DNA of 64,000 bases from Ulota crispa (GCA_963920765.1 OY987244.1:1862501-1926500); one strand, 5' to 3'; shown: positions 1 through 12,523, counted from the stretch's first letter. The notes: generated by a model from the letters alone, not told the origin. A program made the numbers and translations.

Positions 1-1195
1 CATGTTGTAAGACCCCTTTAAAGACTATGTAGAGGGCTCTTGGAGGGCTCAAAACTTTGCCAATGGCATTGAAAATTTGGTTTGCAAAAAACCTTAGTGT
101 AGTGAGAATTTCAAGCACATATATGCAATGCAAGCCCATGAATGAAATGTTTTAAGTCTTTGTTGGTCATGAAAACTTGTGGAGATATGCCCAATATGAT
201 TTAGAGCATGTTGGAAATATCTCTTCCACATCCATAGTGCAAAAAATGTCAAGAATATGCGATCAAACGGACCTGAAATTTTCTGTAGAGGTAAAAAAAA
301 ATACTAACTTTGAATGATTATATCTCTCAATATGTGCAGTGAAACCTCATGAAACTTCACCATGGCTCTTTTCATAAGCCTAATGCAAAATCCTAAGGTT
401 GGATTTGTTGAAAAATAATAATATATATTCTTGGAACCAAATGTTAAAAAGTAACAGATTTCAATGTTCTTTTCTGAAAAAAACGAGTGGGCGTCTAGGG
501 GTCAACGCAAATTATTTGATTTTTCAACTAGAATTAGTGTTGATCAAATCAAGTAAAAAGTAAAAGGAACCTTAGACAATGCTCTCAACGAGGTTCATGG
601 GAAGATTTGAGTCACGAAGCTCAAGGGTCATCTTCCACTACCAACTACCTACATCCATTACTTTTAGGAACCATGTGTGTCAACAACTTATATTAGGATA
701 CAAGTGAGGTGGCAAGTGTTTTATTGCATTTACGTTTCAAAATATTTACCACCACATTACCACAACTCACACAAGTCTGCTTTCTTTTTTTCAAAATTTT
801 ATATAGCTTTGAGAATTGGAAGCGGAATACAATCTCGTTTTTAATACAATCTTGAAGGTTTTGTTTTGAAACCGAATTCAAGACTTGAGGTTGCATATAC
901 TGTCACAATCTCCAAAATACAATAGACACTAAGCAAAAAAATGGCACATGCATCTTCAGATGCTCATACTGCATAAACCATTTGAAAGTTTAAAAAGCCG
1001 AGTTTCAAGTTCTTTGAATTCCTATTGTACCACAAAACAAAGTATTCCCTTGTTTATTTCATTTACAAAAAGAAATGCAAGATGTTGAGGGTCAAAATAT
1101 CTATGCTTGCATGCTTGAACTAGTAAATTTTGGGAAGGGTAGTTGTAAAATGTGGCTTGCAAGACCCAATGTGATATGTATAGAATTGAAAACAC
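1..1195. other. AT-rich intergenic DNA, nothing recognised
   Basis: No ORF above about 67 codons and no protein motif is visible. No terminal inverted repeat or tandem array was recognised. It reads as decayed intergenic DNA. Confidence 0.6.
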
Positions 1196-1507
1196 CTACA
1201 CCAAATAGTGCATTAAGGTTGCCCACACTAATTTCTTGTCACTTTACATTATGTGAGTATTTATTAATACTACAATAATTTTCATTAATAATTATTGCAA
1301 TAAAATAATTCAAAGAACGTGGTAACAACAACAATGTTGTGGAAAGATAAACTACTGGCGTCCAAACCCTAAACCATGTGAAATCTTAATACATAAAAAG
1401 TTGCATGGGCCTCCAAATGGTCAAACAATGGATAATGAGGAAACTTTCTAGGATAAGACAACCTAATTGTTGATTTCTAAGGCAACCTAAATGCACTCTT
1501 CAATGTA
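1196..1507 (+). mobile_element. MITE, GGTTGCC family, copy 1
   Basis: A roughly 310-bp non-coding element whose ends are imperfect inverted repeats: CTACACCAAATAGTGCATTA followed by AGGTTGCC on the left, and GGCAACCTAAATGCAC followed by TCTTCAATGTA on the right. The interior shares blocks with the copies at 41101-41408, 51782-52083 and (inverted) 59852-60630, for example 'accatgtgaaatct' and 'actacaataattttcat'. It encodes no protein and is presumably mobilised in trans. The superfamily is not clear because no convincing target duplication is seen. Confidence 0.7.
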
Positions 1508-2578
1508 ATTTAATCACCCATTGGGCAGGTATACATAGGGTGTTTCTTTTGTAAGTCACCTCCGACTTATTTCTTTCTGCAATTGAAGCATTGAGAGCCC
1601 TTGATATGCAAGAATTGAGAGCAACCACTATACATGATTTAAGATATTTGGGAAACATAATATATGACTCATGCAATTGACTCTGAAATGTTGGTGGCCT
1701 CATATTTTAGGTCGTAATAATGTGGTTTTCCTTCCTTATGGCATCTTTACCTAATCTCAAAACTTAATCGGTGGGACACATAATGTTTCTTGTTTCTAAG
1801 GTTGATCACTTGTTTTTTTTGTTTTCTCACGCTTCCAACTCGATAAATTTACTTTCAACCAATGAGAAATCTCCTTGTTTGCAAAAGTAAATAGATTTTC
1901 CATCATTAATTATTTCATTATTAATGCTTGAATGCCCAATAGGTCATTGTATCTACCTCTTTATAGCGGTGTGACAGGTGCCCACCCATTATAATAACAT
2001 TTTTAAAAATTCTAAACCAATATTGCATGTTTACTTCATGAAAATTGCAAGAAGGGCAACATGGACCTAACATTGTATCTTTAAATGGCTGAATCTTCTC
2101 ACAATTTAGGTTACCTAAAAATACAAGTGCATTTTGTGAGATTATTTTTTGCCTTCCATGATGCACCATGTATCTATGATCACTTCTTTAAAATAAAAAA
2201 TAAATGAGAAATGTCTTGTAAGGTGTTTCTTTGATGGCTAAGGAACAAAAAAATACCTTTAGGACATTTAAGGGTTAATTATCAAAAGGTAGTACAGTAT
2301 TTGAAAGAGTTGTTGTGCACAAAAAGAAATTGCAATTTTTGGCGTGCTATAGGTAAAATATTGGCAGGTTCATGCATCAAGTGCTTCCTTTCATCCAATA
2401 GTCTACCCAACTTGTTTTCCCATAAGGGTGGAGATGCTCTTAAATAGTTTGATTGGACATGCATGGCTGTTGGACCCAGGCTTTTTCTTGGTTTTTGGAG
2501 CCCCGGATCCAAGTTGCGCTGCCAAAAGCAATTGAAAGAGCTTTGCATGGTGGACTAGATGATCAATTGGCCATTGAC
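1508..2578. other. Intergenic DNA, nothing recognised
   Basis: Only short ORFs without motifs occur here. No inverted or tandem repeat was recognised. Confidence 0.5.
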
Positions 2579-3011
2579 TAAGGTATGTACACCCTTTAGT
2601 AACAGCAGCCGTTGTTTAGCGACATCTAAACTTAAACCTAAAAGTAGCACGTTTGCACCCAAACAAGATATACATGCACCCAAATCAAACACACAAGTTG
2701 ACATAAGGAAACAAAAATTGTGTAGGTGGCTGTTTATGATTGAGTGTGACACTACCTTTTTGTTACCATGACATGATTTTTTTGTAGTCGCCTTTCTAGG
2801 AGTCTAGTGTTCACAATAGGTCAATCTAGGGAGTCACCTACAACAATTCATAATTTATTCATACAATCTCAGAAAATTCCGAAAACAATTTTTCATAAAC
2901 CTGTACTCATTTTGTACTCATTTCTTAACAGATACATGTTGTTAGATTTTCAACAGACCCTCCCAATTACCATATCTAAAGTAAGTGTCACTTTTGGGTG
3001 TACATACCTTA
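2579..3011. mobile_element. TIR element, 430-bp CACCC family, copy 1
   Basis: The ends are inverted repeats: TAAGGTATGTACACCC on the left and GGGTGTACATACCTTA on the right. The interior is related to 5551-5962: both share the blocks 'tagcgacatctaaa', 'agttgacataagg' and 'ctatctagggagt'-like sequence. The similar short ORFs in the two copies reflect this relatedness and not a gene. Non-autonomous. Confidence 0.72.
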
Positions 3012-3453
3012 AGGACATTCAAGATGCCTGGGTCCAAGCCAGTGAATGAACAAAGTGAGCATCAACTAAAGTGAAGTTCAAGGATTTTGGTTTGGTTGGT
3101 TCAGCCATTGGTCGAGCGACACGCACCCTCAAATATACACGCAGGAAAGGAAAAATGGATACTGTCATCCATGCGAGCACGTAAGCTTACACCCCAACAT
3201 CCATCAATCTCAATAACTTTCACCCAAAATTTGGCCCACCTAATGTTTATCTCTTGATGTGGGATTGGATGCCCTTGGACGGGAGAGGACGGGATTGGCC
3301 GGTCCTGTCCATTTTTCACCCACTTGCAAACCATAGTGTCATATTGTGCTGAGATTCGGACGAACATCCTTCTAAAAGCAATCCCAAAATTCCCTGGATA
3401 GGACCAGACAGTCAGCCAAAATCGGCCTCTTCGGTGTTTTCAGTTATTATTGA
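3012..3453. other. Spacer between repeats
   Basis: No gene or repeat was recognised. An 88-codon minus ORF at 3101-3367 shows no motif. Confidence 0.5.
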
Positions 3454-4382
3454 TTAACCCCTAAAGGACCAAGCCATTTTTTCTGTGAAAACACAGAAAA
3501 CTGTCACTTTTGGGGAAGCAAGTATAATGGTAAGAAAAAATGTTTTTACAAGAATTCAACCGTAAGATCTTATAGTAGGCTACAAGAGGTACACATGGTA
3601 AAAAATTCAGCTCAATCTACACAAAAATGAGTGAGATATTTACATCCGAATTGCAAAAATGAGTTTTTTTTGCTACTGCTTAGAAATTTCAGAAGGCTTT
3701 GACCACTCTTAGATCAAAAAAATTACTCTACACAAAGTTGAGGTTTATTTTTCCCATGTAAGAGACCAAGTTAGCTATGTGTGGGAGAATTTTCAAATCA
3801 ATTGGAACTACACAACACATAGGAAAAATCAGTAAGTAAAAAGAAGTAGAGAATGAGTCAAATCACTAAATTGATAAGAATTTAATTATAAAAATGAAAA
3901 ATTCAAATCCCAACGGTTATAATGTTGTGATAAACAATCTACATCCTTTGGTTTTGTTTTGTTTTTTCAAAATATTGAAAATTGAGTAAAATAAAGGACT
4001 TCAAAGTTTATTTTAGAGTAGAGAATCTAGAACTGCCCACAAACAAAATCTCCTCATAACTTTCATCTCATCTATCTAAATTGAATGATTCAAAGCTCCC
4101 CACATCTATATAAATCTAAAGAACCTATTTCAGAATTTTATTTGAAAAAAATGAAAATTTTAAAGAAGTTTTTGGCTGCCCCTCGAACACCATTTTTCAT
4201 AAATTCATGCATAACTTCTTCATCAAATGCTGGAATGAAGAAAAATTTAGATGCCCACGTAGATCTTTGAATTCTCCACCTTTAATAAAAGTTTCAGAAA
4301 ATCACAAAAAGTAGATTAGCCATAGGTACATGCCCAAAATCCCATTTGTCCCCCGAGGGGACTTTGGTCTTTTAGGGATTAA
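3454..4382. mobile_element. TTAA-flanked MITE (piggyBac/Kolobok-like), copy 1
   Basis: The element starts TTAA+CCCCTAAAGGACCAAG (3454) and ends CTTTGGTCTTTTAGGG followed by ATTAA (to 4382), giving inverted ends next to TTAA. Length is about 929 bp. The interior shares long blocks with 5963-6904, 11581-12523 and 53896-54803, such as 'cataactttcatctcat' and 'gaactacacaacac'. No transposase ORF is present, so it is non-autonomous. TTAA target sites are a hallmark of piggyBac and also of Kolobok; which transposase moved it is inferred only. Confidence 0.8.
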
Positions 4383-4616
4383 CCCTTGAGCACCCAGAGT
4401 TATTTCAAGATTTAGGAGAAAATGGGGGGTTTAATGGCCACCACAGCTTGGAAAATTACATCTAGAAAAAATGATTGTAAGATTTGAAAAATGACTACCT
4501 TCTTTGCTGATGGGGACCAACCATGACTATTTTCATTGAATGGATTGAGAGAAAAAGTAAAATAAAGTTTGTGGGCCCATCAACAATATAATGTCGATTG
4601 GGCGCTCAAGGGTGAA
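4379..4616. mobile_element. Short TTAA-type element abutting copy 1
   Basis: It begins at the TTAA that ends the preceding element (TTAACCCTTGAGCACCC) and ends GGGCGCTCAAGGGTGAA near 4616, so the two ends are inverted repeats of about 16 bp. The right flank reads TGAA in place of TTAA. The same left-end motif (TTAACCCATGAGCGCCCC) recurs at 12520, where no partner end was found. About 240 bp, non-coding. Confidence 0.6.
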
Positions 4617-4689
4617 CTAGTGGACCCATGTACTCTTCATTCCGGCGGAGGGCAATCACAGGAGGAGGTCCTTGCAAAAAAATTAACAT

Positions 4690-4940
4690 GAAATTTGCCC
4701 TTGTTCCGTGTCCCCCATCCAATGTCTCCCCATCCTTCCATCCCATACCCCCATCCTCCATCTCGTGTCCCCATCCCATGCCCGCCACCCCATGTTCCCA
4801 TCCCATGTCCCCATCTCATGTATCCATCGCATGTACCCATCCCATGTCCACCATCCCATGTCCTTGTCCCATGCTTGCCATCCCTTGTTCCAGTCTCATG
4901 CCCCCATTCTCCCATTGCATGGCCCCATCCTCATCTCGTG
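4690..4940. repeat. Degenerate minisatellite, CCCATCCCATGT-like unit
   Basis: About 250 bp of pyrimidine-rich tandem units of about 12-18 bp around CCCATCCCATGT and CCCCATCTCATG. The low-complexity repeat opens overlapping ORFs in several frames on both strands, with Pro/Ser/His- or Gly/Met/Trp-rich products that are not real genes. A second, weaker repeat (ACATTTCACAATTNCAAATG-like) follows to about 5070. Confidence 0.8.
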
Positions 4941-5550
4941 TGACATTTCACAATTACAATGACATTTCACAATTTCAAATGACTTTTCACCTTCCAATAA
5001 ATTTTCACAATTGCAACGCCTTTTCATTCACAATTTCCAATGACTTCTCACCTTCTCATGCCCTCTCATTTTGTTAGAGAACCCCATGCACTCTCATCCC
5101 TATGATGCAGTTACATAATTTGGTTACGGAACTCCTTTCCCTTGACCAATCACAAATTTTTAAATCATACTTTGCTTGCAAGTACCCAACTAATAGAACC
5201 AAGCTTATTATATAAATAAGAAAGATAAATAAGACTACACCAAACAGGCTCATACTGCATACGATTATATTATAACTGAACTGCATCAAATAGGCTCATG
5301 AAATTGCTCTATTATAATCCTTTGACATTCAGATTACATAGTGTCTTAGCTTTTTATTGCTAGAATGCTGATAGCGTTTGTAAAAATGAACTCTATTTAC
5401 TTTTGAATGGGTATTGCTGTTTTTTATGTTTTCAATGTAGATAAAATGTTTCCTACTTCACATTTCACAAACCTTAATTTGGTATCCTCTTGTGGTCCCA
5501 CGCTTGAGCCACGTATTGAGAAAGCTGTTCTTAATTTGAGCGGAAATAAT

Positions 5551-5962
5551 GTAGAAGCACCCAAATGCGACACTAGTTGTTTAGCGACATCTAAAATTAA
5601 ACCTAAAATTAAGCACTCCTATATTCAAACAAGACACGCATGTACTCAGTCAGCCACGCAAGTTGACATAAGGGAACAAAAATTGTATAAGTGGTGGTTA
5701 ATGATTCGGTTTGACATGGTCTTTTTGTTTTCATGACATGGTCTTTTTGTTGTCACTTTTTCAGGGGTCTAGTGTCCACAATAGGTCTATCTAGGGAGTT
5801 ACCTTCAGCTATTCATAATTTATTTATACAATCTCAAAAAATTTTGAAAACAATTTTGCTTGAATTTTTACCCATTTTCTAAAAGGCACATGCTATTACA
5901 TTCTCAAAAGACCCTCCAAATTACCACAACTGAGGTAAATGTTGAATTTGGGTGCTTCCACC
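5551..5962. mobile_element. TIR element, 430-bp CACCC family, copy 2
   Basis: Left end GTAGAAGCACCCAAATGCGA and right end TTGAATTTGGGTGCTTCCAC are inverted repeats. The interior aligns with 2579-3011 in the same orientation. It lies immediately next to the TTAA element that starts at 5963. Non-coding. Confidence 0.7.
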
Positions 5963-6904
5963 TTAACCCCTAAAGGACCAAGCCTTTTTTTTGTCAAAAT
6001 CACTGAAAACTGCCACTTCTAAGGGTAGAGTAAAATGGTAGGTTTTTTTTCTATTTTGGAAAATCCAACCGTAGGATCTTGCCTTAGACTAGAAGAGATA
6101 CTTGTGGGGAAAAAAATCAGGTCATTCTAGATGGAGAGGAGGGAGATATTTACATCTAAAGTTAAAAAAGAGGTTTTTTCCTATACTGTCCAAACATTTT
6201 GGAAGCCTTTGACCACTCTTACATGAAAAAATTGCTCTACAAAAAGTTGAGAATTATTTTTTCCATATAGAAGACCAAGTTAGGCATGTGACGGAGAATT
6301 TTCAAATCAATTGGAACTATACAACACATGGGGAAAAAATAGTAAGTAAGAAGAAGTAGAGAATTAGTCAAATCACTAAATTGTTAAGAATGTAAATATT
6401 GAAATGAAAAGTGCAAATCCCAACTATTATAATGTTGTAATAAACAATCTACTTCCTTAGGTTTAATTTTTTTTTTTCCAAAATATTGAAAACTCTAGAA
6501 AATACAGGATTTCAAAGTTTATTTTAGAGTAGAAGATCCGTAGCTGCCCACAAACTAAAACATCTCATAACTTTCATCTCATTGATTGAAATGGAATGAT
6601 TCAAAGCTTCCCACATATAAAAAAAATCTAAAGAACCAATTTCAGATTTTTATTTTTTAAAAATACAAATTTTAAAAAAGTTTTTGGGCTGCCCAGATTG
6701 CCCTCCCTCCCCCGGGCAGCAGAAATTCTTGCATAACTTCTTTGTTGAATGTCAGAATGAGGAAAAAATTAGATGCCAACATAGGACTTTGAATTCCCCA
6801 TCTTCCATAAAAGTTTCAAAAAATTACACAAAGTAGTTTAGCCATAGGTACATGCCCAAAATCCCCATTGTCCCCCAAAGGGACAATGGTCCTTTAGGGG
6901 TTAA
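5963..6904. mobile_element. TTAA-flanked MITE, copy 2 (best preserved ends)
   Basis: Both flanks are exact TTAA (5963-5966 and 6901-6904). The TIRs are CCCCTAAAGGACCAAG on the left and TGGTCCTTTAGGGG on the right. About 934 bp between the TTAA sites. The interior is collinear with copies 1, 4 and 5. No coding capacity is seen. This is the cleanest example of the family. Confidence 0.85.
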
Positions 6905-7649
6905 GAGCTTCTCCAGCCTTGCCCCCCACACGAAACACTCCAAACGAAATTTCCCATGCAACTTTTGTTGTGCAGGGTGCAGCTTTGGGTGAGAGGTCCA
7001 ACTTGCCTCTCCAAAAGGCGGACAAGAATGGCAAAATGTGGGGCCTGCACATGGGAGCCTTCTAGTAGCAAAAGCATATTCTTGTTTTTTTTGTCTAATG
7101 AGAGCTACATATTGAGTTTCCAAAAAAAAGCGGAAACCAAGAACGTTAGAATTTCTTGAACGCACAAAAAATTGGCGTCTTGCAAGGGAAGTTTGGGGAG
7201 GCTAATAAGAATTTCCCGTCTAGCGTGTCCACGCTGGACCCTGATTCCAACTTGTTGCAAGCATGGGCTTGGTATTTCCCAGTATAGGGGGCATGGTTGG
7301 AGGTGCTCTCAAAATATGCATGAGTAAATAAACACGTGGCTTCACTGGAATGTGTCTTTCCATTATAAGAAGGGAATTGCTAGATCCACCACAATTTTTG
7401 CTAGATCCACCACGGTTTTTGCTAAATCCACCACTCTGCACTATATTTAGGAGTTCCAGAAAGAAGGGCAAGTTTCCTATTTATTGGATGATCATTTAAT
7501 GATGATGGTAGAAATATTCCACTCTTCCCTTTCTTATTTTCTTTTCTTAATCCACTCTTTGCTCTTTTTTTTCTTTTCTTAATCCCTAAAGAATTGTTGG
7601 CCTTTTTGGAGAACAAATGGGATTCTAGGCCTATACTTACAACTTAATT

Positions 7650-9050
7650 ACTTTGTGTGATTTTTTGAAACTTTTATGGATGATGGGGAATTCAAAGATT
7701 TATGTGGGCATCTAATTTTTTCTTCATTTTGACACTAGCTTGTTGAAAAAGTTTAAAATGAACTTATGGAAAACAAGCAAAATTGGACATCCCAAAAACT
7801 TCTTTAAAATCTGCATCTTAAAAAAATAAAAAGATGAAATAGGTTCTTTAGACTTATATAGACGTGGGGAGCTTTGAATCATTCAATTTTGATAGATGAG
7901 ATGAAAATTATGAGAAGTTTTTGTTTGCTAGTAGGTGTGGTTTTTAGGGAAACCATACCTCCCACAAACAAAAACTTCTTATAACTTTCATCTCATCAAT
8001 CAAAATTGAATGATTCAAAGCTCCCCACGTCTATATAAGTCTAAAGAACCTATTTCATCTTTTTATTTTTTTAAGATGCAGATTTTAAAGAAGTTTTTGG
8101 GATGTCCAATTTTGCTTGTTTTCCATAAGTTCATTTTAAACTCTTTCAAAAAATGTCAGAATGAATAAAAAAATTAGATGCCCATGTAAATCTTTGAATT
8201 CCCCATCAGGGTGATTGCAAGAAACACTTGTACTATTTCTTGTCCCCTTCACCTCTTGTAGGTGCTTTTTGGCTTGTAACTTTTGCGTAGCAAGTTCTTT
8301 TGAGCTGAAATTTCAAAGGAAGGTACATGTAATAGTTACAAATCTTCCGTAATTTTTGCATTTTTTTAAAATTAGTTTACTATTTTTGAACAACCCCCAA
8401 ATAGGTGTCTACCTTGGCTATTCTGGGGGTTTTAGTACTATTTTGGGTCCAAAAAAGCAAATCTCATGCCACAAATCAAGAAAGTTCTTCATCAATGAGC
8501 ATTACATGGATGCATAGATGGATTTCATAAAATTCTAAATTCCATGCCGTGCACACACCCTCAAAGTGGGCATCCTTTCTCAAATGATTAGTGAAATCAA
8601 AAAACTTCCTACAAAAACCACTTGCATCAAGTGATGCTACTCAAAGAGGTCAAAAATGATCATTTTTTGTTTATTTTTTTGATTTTTTTTACTAATTTTA
8701 AAAAAGCATAAAGAAACTATCTTTTTGTTGGTAATTTTTGGCCCTCTATTTTTGTGCATAACTTTTAGAATAAATTTTTTTAGGTCTGAATTTTCATGAG
8801 TATGCTATTTTAAGTGCTCTACAAATTTCCCTTATTTTATTTTATTTAAAAAAAAATTATTTCAAAAGCTCATAGTGCTACCTAGTACTACCTGTACTAG
8901 GGGTGTTTGAAACAAAATTGTGGAGTGTTTCTTGCAACTACCCATCAATCATAAAAGTTTCAAAAAATCACACAAAGTAGTTTAGCCATAGGTACATGCC
9001 CAAAATCCCAATTATCCCCCAAAGGGACAATGGCCCTTTAGAGGCTAATG
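7650..9050. mobile_element. Rearranged TTAA-family element with foldback and nested insertion
   Basis: From about 7655 to 8205 the terminal half of the TTAA family occurs as two facing copies that form a roughly 550-bp near-palindrome centred near 7950. A second element (8209-8943) interrupts the right arm. The family's right end then resumes ('aaaagtttcaaaaaatcacac') and stops at a worn TIR near 9050 (GGCCCTTTAGAGGCTAA). It reads as an inverted duplication that was later hit by another transposon. Confidence 0.65.
8209..8943. mobile_element. 735-bp TIR element with 4-bp target repeat, copy 1
   Basis: The ends are inverted repeats: GGGTGATTGCAAGAAACACT and GTGTTTCTTGCAACTACCC. They are flanked by the direct repeat ATCA (8205-8208 and 8944-8947). 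Without the insert the flanks join into sequence seen uninterrupted in the TTAA-family copies, which supports the boundaries. A related copy lies at 49029-49752. No transposase ORF. Confidence 0.8.
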
Positions 9051-9088
9051 CACTCTTCCCTTTTAAATTTTTTTTTGACATAATGGTC

Positions 9089-9470
9089 TTAACCCCTAAA
9101 CAATCAAGAAGCCCATGTTGAGCTTTTTGGATATTCAAGCAAGCATTTCCCATGTAAATATTTGAGACAAGATTGTGGAAATAAGGGTGTATGTGCTCAT
9201 ATTGGAAAGCTTGCAATATTCCTCCTAGTTTTTTTGGAGAATTGAATAATTTTTGAAGGAGATATGGAGCATATGTGATTTGGATGTAACACAGGCACGT
9301 GCATGGGCATCCTAGAAAAAATTACAAACAAAGGGATTGAAGAAGGGTGTTGCACTGTTGCCCACACGAGCTTCCTTAAAAAATAAGAAACAAAGGGATT
9401 GAGGAAGGGTGTTGCAATGTTGCCCACAAAATATCTAAAAGCACTTTACAATGGCTTGGTCATTGATTAA
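9089..9470. mobile_element. Probable short TTAA-type element
   Basis: It starts TTAACCCCTAAACAATCAAG at 9089 and may end at CTTGGTCATTGATTAA near 9470. The right end is degenerate, so the assignment is tentative. It contains a 63-bp tandem duplication (see 9327-9427). Confidence 0.4.
9327..9427. repeat. 63-bp tandem duplication
   Basis: The block 'caaagggattgaagaaggg' plus 'tgttgcactgttgcccac' recurs about 63 bp downstream with few changes. The duplication opens a minus-strand ORF with an internal repeat and no recognisable domain. Confidence 0.75.
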
Positions 9471-10051
9471 AATTTGCAATCAAATCTCCTTGACTATGTA
9501 ATAACTTCTATTTTATTCTTTATTTTTAGAAAGAAGCAACTTTGACAAGTACTCCACATGATGTTTTAGGTTTACATTGTACAAATTTTGTAATTGAGAT
9601 TTATTACTACAAGAATCTCTTTTGTGAAAATTTCTTAGTACAATGACAATTTCAACAAAGCACTTCCCACTTCCGATTTTTTTACTTTGTTTTAAGCACT
9701 AGGGGATCATGAAAATTTTGAGGCATATAGGCAACTTCATGCTCTACAAGAAATTCAAATTGCTGTCAAAAAGATTCAAAAAGTGGAAGATTTCATTTTA
9801 GATGACAAAAATAAACTGACACCTCAAACAAGCTTTAAAAAAAGTCTTGACCTTACAGTAAGTGTTATGACCTGATGAAAAATACCCTTACAAAATCTAA
9901 AGTTTTGAAAGAGTGTACATAAGTAAGTGACAAAACAAATCTTATGGTTAAACTATTGAAGACGTTTCAAAAATTTGATCCACTAATCATTCTATTGCTA
10001 GAGGTCAATTTTGAGCCAGCTGAGCATGTGAATACAAAGAAATTTTAGGGG
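9471..10051. other. Intergenic DNA, nothing recognised
   Basis: AT-rich, without long ORFs or recognised repeats. Confidence 0.5.
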
Positions 10052-10763
10052 TAAAACCCGTAAAGGACTAAGATGCATTCTTGGTAACATAACACTTTTG
10101 GGCAAATGTTTGTGATTGGAGTTTTTTATATTTTAGGTTGAAATTCTGAGGAAAGTCGTGAACAAGGAACATCTTTCATGTGCACTAAACTTCATGACAT
10201 TTGGAATTTTGAGTAAAAAGTTATGGATTGATATGTTGTTTGTTTTTTCACTTGGCGAGCAATCAAGGCAGTTTTAGAAAATCACATTTTTCAAAAACAA
10301 AAATTTGAAATTGGTTCAAGAGATTTATTTTTATGTAAAAGCCTTGAATCATCTCATTTTGATCAATGAGATGAAAATTATGAGGAGTTTTTGTTTGTGG
10401 CAATTATGGATTCTTTGTGCTAAAATAAACTTTGAAGTCCTTTATTTTACTCAATTTTTAATAGTTTGGAAATAAAATAAAATCAAAGGATGTAATTTTT
10501 ATTACAACATTGGGATTGGCATTTTTCATTTCCATAGTCAAATTCTCGACAATTTAGTGTTTTGAATCATTCTCTACTTCTATTTATTTATTTTATTTTT
10601 CCCATGTGTTTTACGGTTCTAGATGATTTGCATGTACCCTACTTATGTGGAATAAAGAACCTAGAGAAGAACCACCCACACAAAAAAAGTTCCTTAAGAA
10701 TTTCACCTTTTGAAGGGTAACTGGCTAGCTACCCAATTTTCACAGGATCCAAAAAATGTTTCT

Positions 10764-11018
10764 AACACCATATCAAGTAAATTAGGAAAATTGAAGGGAC
10801 CATTTTGTACTCCACCTTAATCCCACATCAATAAATCTAGACATGACTATTGCTCAAAAGTTGTTATTGAAGTTCTTGGAGGCAATCATTGAGACTTTAC
10901 TATTGTACAAGAAAATAAATGCTTGTTTTTATGTGATATGCTAATATATACATAATTATGGCAGAAATAGTGAATGTCCTAGAATGTGTTGTTTTTCCCA
11001 ATCTACATAACATGGTGT
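10764..11018 (-). mobile_element. CACCATATT MITE, copy 1
   Basis: About 255 bp with inverted ends AACACCATATCAAGTAAATT and CCCAATCTACATAACATGGT. It is flanked by the direct repeat TTTCT. Compared with the copy at 20648-20902 it lies in reverse orientation ('gtactccacctta' near the left end). No ORF. Confidence 0.75.
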
Positions 11019-11220
11019 TTTCTGAATTTTCAAACCATTCGATCAGTTCCAATCCACACTGTGAAAAAGTCTGTATTTTTTCTTGCAGCTTCTAAAACTA
11101 TTCTACTAAAAGATCCTAGTCAGCCACCGTTACATATGCATAAAAATATTTTTGTCTTCAAATGGTCGATGCTCTTAAAACCAAAATTTTGGAGAGTTTG
11201 TGGTAAAAACATAGCTTAGA

Positions 11221-11518
11221 ACGCCATATTCATTAAATTGGGTAAATTAGATTTCCAAGCTGTATTTCACCTTAAACCTAGAGAGGTTTAAGGAGGTCAC
11301 TTTAAATCTAGTTAATGAATTTTTTGTCAAAAATTTCAGAAGTATTGTTATTTTGTGGAACAAATAGATCCCAATCTAGGCTTTTTGGGTAATAATGAGT
11401 GTATTTGTGGAGAATATATATATCTTATCTCATTGGAAAACAGTGAAGTGCACACCCGACTGAAAAGGGTTAAAATCCCCAAAATGTTCACAAATTCCCA
11501 AATTAATGAATATGGCAT
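11221..11518 (-). mobile_element. CACCATATT MITE, copy 2
   Basis: About 298 bp between ACGCCATATTCATTAAATTG and CCAAATTAATGAATATGGCA, reverse orientation. It ends a few bases before the right TIR of the surrounding TTAA element. Possible short flanking repeat TTAGA/TTAAG. Confidence 0.75.
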
Positions 11519-11580
11519 TTAAGTCCTTTAGGGGTTAACTTTTGTAACTTTGAGTACATACAAATAGTTTGCCATTTTCA

Positions 11581-12523
11581 TTAACCCCTAAAGCACTAAG
11601 CTCAAATTTTCACCAAAACCGCTCCAGAACTGCCATTTCTAGTACAAGTACCAAAATTTTAGAAAAAAAAACTGTTTTTGACAAATGTAGCCATAAGATC
11701 TTGTACTGCACTAGTATCAAAAGATGTGAAAAAACAATTCAAGAGTTTTCACCATGAAAATTGTTAGATATTTGAGTTTAAATTAACAAAAAGCCATTTT
11801 TTGTCCTTACAAAAATCAGGGCAGCTATACTTCACAAGGTCATATTTATATGAAAAAAAATCCAAAAAGGTTATAATTTTTTGGATTTTTTCTTCAAAGC
11901 AAGTTGGGTACACACTTGAAATTTTTTAAATCATTTGGAATTGTAAAACACACGGAAATACAATAGTAAGTAAAAGAAAGTATCAAATGATTCAAACCAC
12001 TAAATTGTTAAGAACTTTATTATGGAAATGAAATGTCCAATCCCAATGGTTATAGTGTTTTGATAAACAATCTACATCTTTTGGTTTTTTTTTTTCTCTA
12101 AAATATTGAAAATTGAGTAAATTAATGGTTCAAAGTTCATTTTAGAGTAGATAGAGAATCCATATATAACTGCCCGCAAACAAAATCTCCTCATAACTTT
12201 CATCTCATTGATCAAAATGGAATGATTCAAAGCTTCCCATGTGTACATAAATCTAAAGAATCAATTTCAAAAAAAAATAATTCAAAAAAAATAATTCTTA
12301 AAGAAGTTTTTTGGCTGCATGCTAAGCAAAGAAAACAATATATCATGTAATAACTTTTGAACCATGAAGTCAAAAGTTATGAAATTTGTTGGGCCTTAAA
12401 GCTACTCCTTGGGCACATCATGTATGAAAATTCCCAAAGAAAAAAAATGAAAATTGCATTGATAGTGAGCTACTCAAAATTGCTATGTTGCCAGAAAAAG
12501 GTGTTCAATGCTTTACGGGTTAA
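11581..12523. mobile_element. TTAA-flanked MITE, copy 4
   Basis: Exact TTAA at both ends (11581-11584 and 12520-12523). The TIRs are CCCCTAAAGCACTAAG and TGCTTTACGGG. Length is 943 bp. The interior is collinear with copies 1, 2 and 5 over most of its length and diverges near the right end, suggesting a subfamily. Non-coding. Confidence 0.8.

Larger units (their letters stand above)
10052..11538. mobile_element. TTAA-family element, copy 3, rearranged and invaded
   Basis: The left end is TAAA+ACCCGTAAAGGACTAAG near 10052. The right end is AAGTCCTTTAGGGG followed by TTAA (11535-11538). The interior near 10320-10620 carries the family's middle block in inverted orientation compared with copies 1 and 2. 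Two 250-300-bp MITEs (10764-11018 and 11221-11518) sit inside it and explain most of the extra length. Non-coding. Confidence 0.6.

Noticed and set aside
2555-2771. Similar ORFs here and at 5407-5736 that share a peptide pattern
   Set aside because: The similarity comes from two copies of the same non-coding TIR element, not from a protein family.
4606-5077. Overlapping ORFs up to 149 codons on both strands
   Set aside because: They run over a pyrimidine-rich minisatellite. The protein repeats simply mirror the DNA repeat, and no start or splice context supports a gene.
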